Part shown: positions 63,644-64,000 of the stretch, one piece after another
How positions within the stretch are numbered: position 1 is the stretch's first letter
How the letters are laid out: each line of letters starts with the position of its first letter
From: Oscheius sp. JU75
Taxonomy: Eukaryota > Nematoda > Chromadorea > Rhabditida > Rhabditidae
Direction: 5' to 3'
Assembly (NCBI GenBank): GCA_037178855.1
Contig: JASJZC010000004.1
Span: 5,518,001 to 5,582,000 of the forward strand
DNA: 64,000 nucleotides
The notes under the pieces: generated by a model
Seen by the model: only the letters and a program-made list of their open reading frames with translations
Databases searched by the model: none
What the model was told of the DNA's origin: nothing
Translations under genes and position numbers: made by a program

Positions 63644-63795
63644 CATAATCCGATGGCACGAAGTCGCCCATGTAGTCTTCTTCCGTGACATTCGAGTTGG
63701 GGAATTTACAGTCAGATACAGAAACATGACCAATATGCAGCTTCTGATGGATGTTTTTATGGGTGCGCAGCTGGCATGCTGACTCTATCCGAATA
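63644..63795 (-). pseudogene. Inverted partial copy of the last exon of zinc-finger copy 6
   Basis: The minus strand repeats 63322-63475 with about ten changes (ACQLRTHKNIHQKLHIGHV; TEEDYMGDFVPSDYGG). Both ends are abrupt: at 63644 into a MITE piece and near 63795, within the second Cys codon of the finger, into an unrelated K/E-rich frame. It makes a palindrome with a spacer of about 170 bp. Confidence 0.9.
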
Positions 63796-64000
63796 CCACG
63801 AATTTTTTTCCTCCGTCTTTTCCTTCAGATTGTCCTCCTTCTCCATTGTGTATTGCCGGGACAAAGCCTTCTTCACCCCGACGTCGGTCTTCTCACTTCG
63901 CTGAGTTGTCTCTGTCGTCATCTTCTCCTCCTTCTTGCTCGGTATGGCCTCAGTCTTCTCACTGGTTTGAGTCGCTTGACTCTTCTCGTCACACTTCTCG
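63757..64000 (-). CDS. Partial Lys/Glu/Thr-rich reading frame running off the right edge
   Basis: On the minus strand a frame stays open from the window edge to a TAA at 63757-63759. It is highly charged (SEKTEAIPSKKEEKMTTETT; MEKEDNLKEKTEEKNS). Its last 13 codons are the inverted zinc-finger copy read in the wrong frame (SDRVSMPAAHP). The gene is probably unrelated to the array and either ends in, or was broken by, the inverted insertion. Function unknown. Confidence 0.45.
   Translation of the reverse strand, partial: EKCDEKSQATQTSEKTEAIPSKKEEKMTTETTQRSEKTDVGVKKALSRQYTMEKEDNLKEKTEEKNSWYSDRVSMPAAHP

Overview
This is nuclear DNA of a nematode. It carries two decayed major sperm protein (MSP) copies, a nematode-specific gene family. 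Genes are split by many short introns with GT donors and TTTCAG/TTTTAG acceptors. The conserved genes are animal-type: BUD23, AKAP1, Spinster, DPH1, an EGF/CUB astacin and a smoothelin-type CH protein. I cannot name the species. All gene models were spliced by hand. Where exon lengths are given, the joined exons keep one open frame, which is strong internal support.

Layout. 158-2520 (+): BUD23 rRNA methyltransferase. 2832-5296 (+): a gene joining a FLYWCH zinc finger to the SAM-like and ubiquitin-like C-terminal half of CP2/LSF transcription factors. 5897-6139 (-): a small Arg/Ser protamine-like gene. 8948-15667 (+): an astacin-EGF-CUB protease with long introns, one holding an MSP pseudogene. 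16590-24892 (-): akap-1 (membrane anchor, KH, Tudor). 27063-31238 (-): a C2-domain protein. 32007-34616 (-): a Spinster MFS transporter. 35250-38216 (+): DPH1. 38327-43822 (-): a smoothelin-like CH protein with a second MSP pseudogene in an intron.

From 46667 to the right edge is a tandem array of related C2H2 zinc-finger genes: six coding copies and at least three fragments. A typical unit has an acidic N-terminus, five or six finger modules on phase-1 exons, acidic linkers, a coiled coil, and a basic/acidic tail around EEGEISSSED. Copies differ mainly in finger helices and in loss or gain of modules. Copy 2 has gained three CCHC zinc knuckles like those of BEL/Pao retrotransposon Gag. The array is also broken by a mariner remnant, MITEs and an inverted copy at the right edge.

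Across 4.6-16 kb and 40-45.6 kb the introns and intergenic DNA are filled with degenerate CTGTCTCT/AGAGACAG words. Housekeeping genes and the zinc-finger array are largely free of them. MITEs with GTCTGTTCA ends and tRNA-like sequences lie in several introns.
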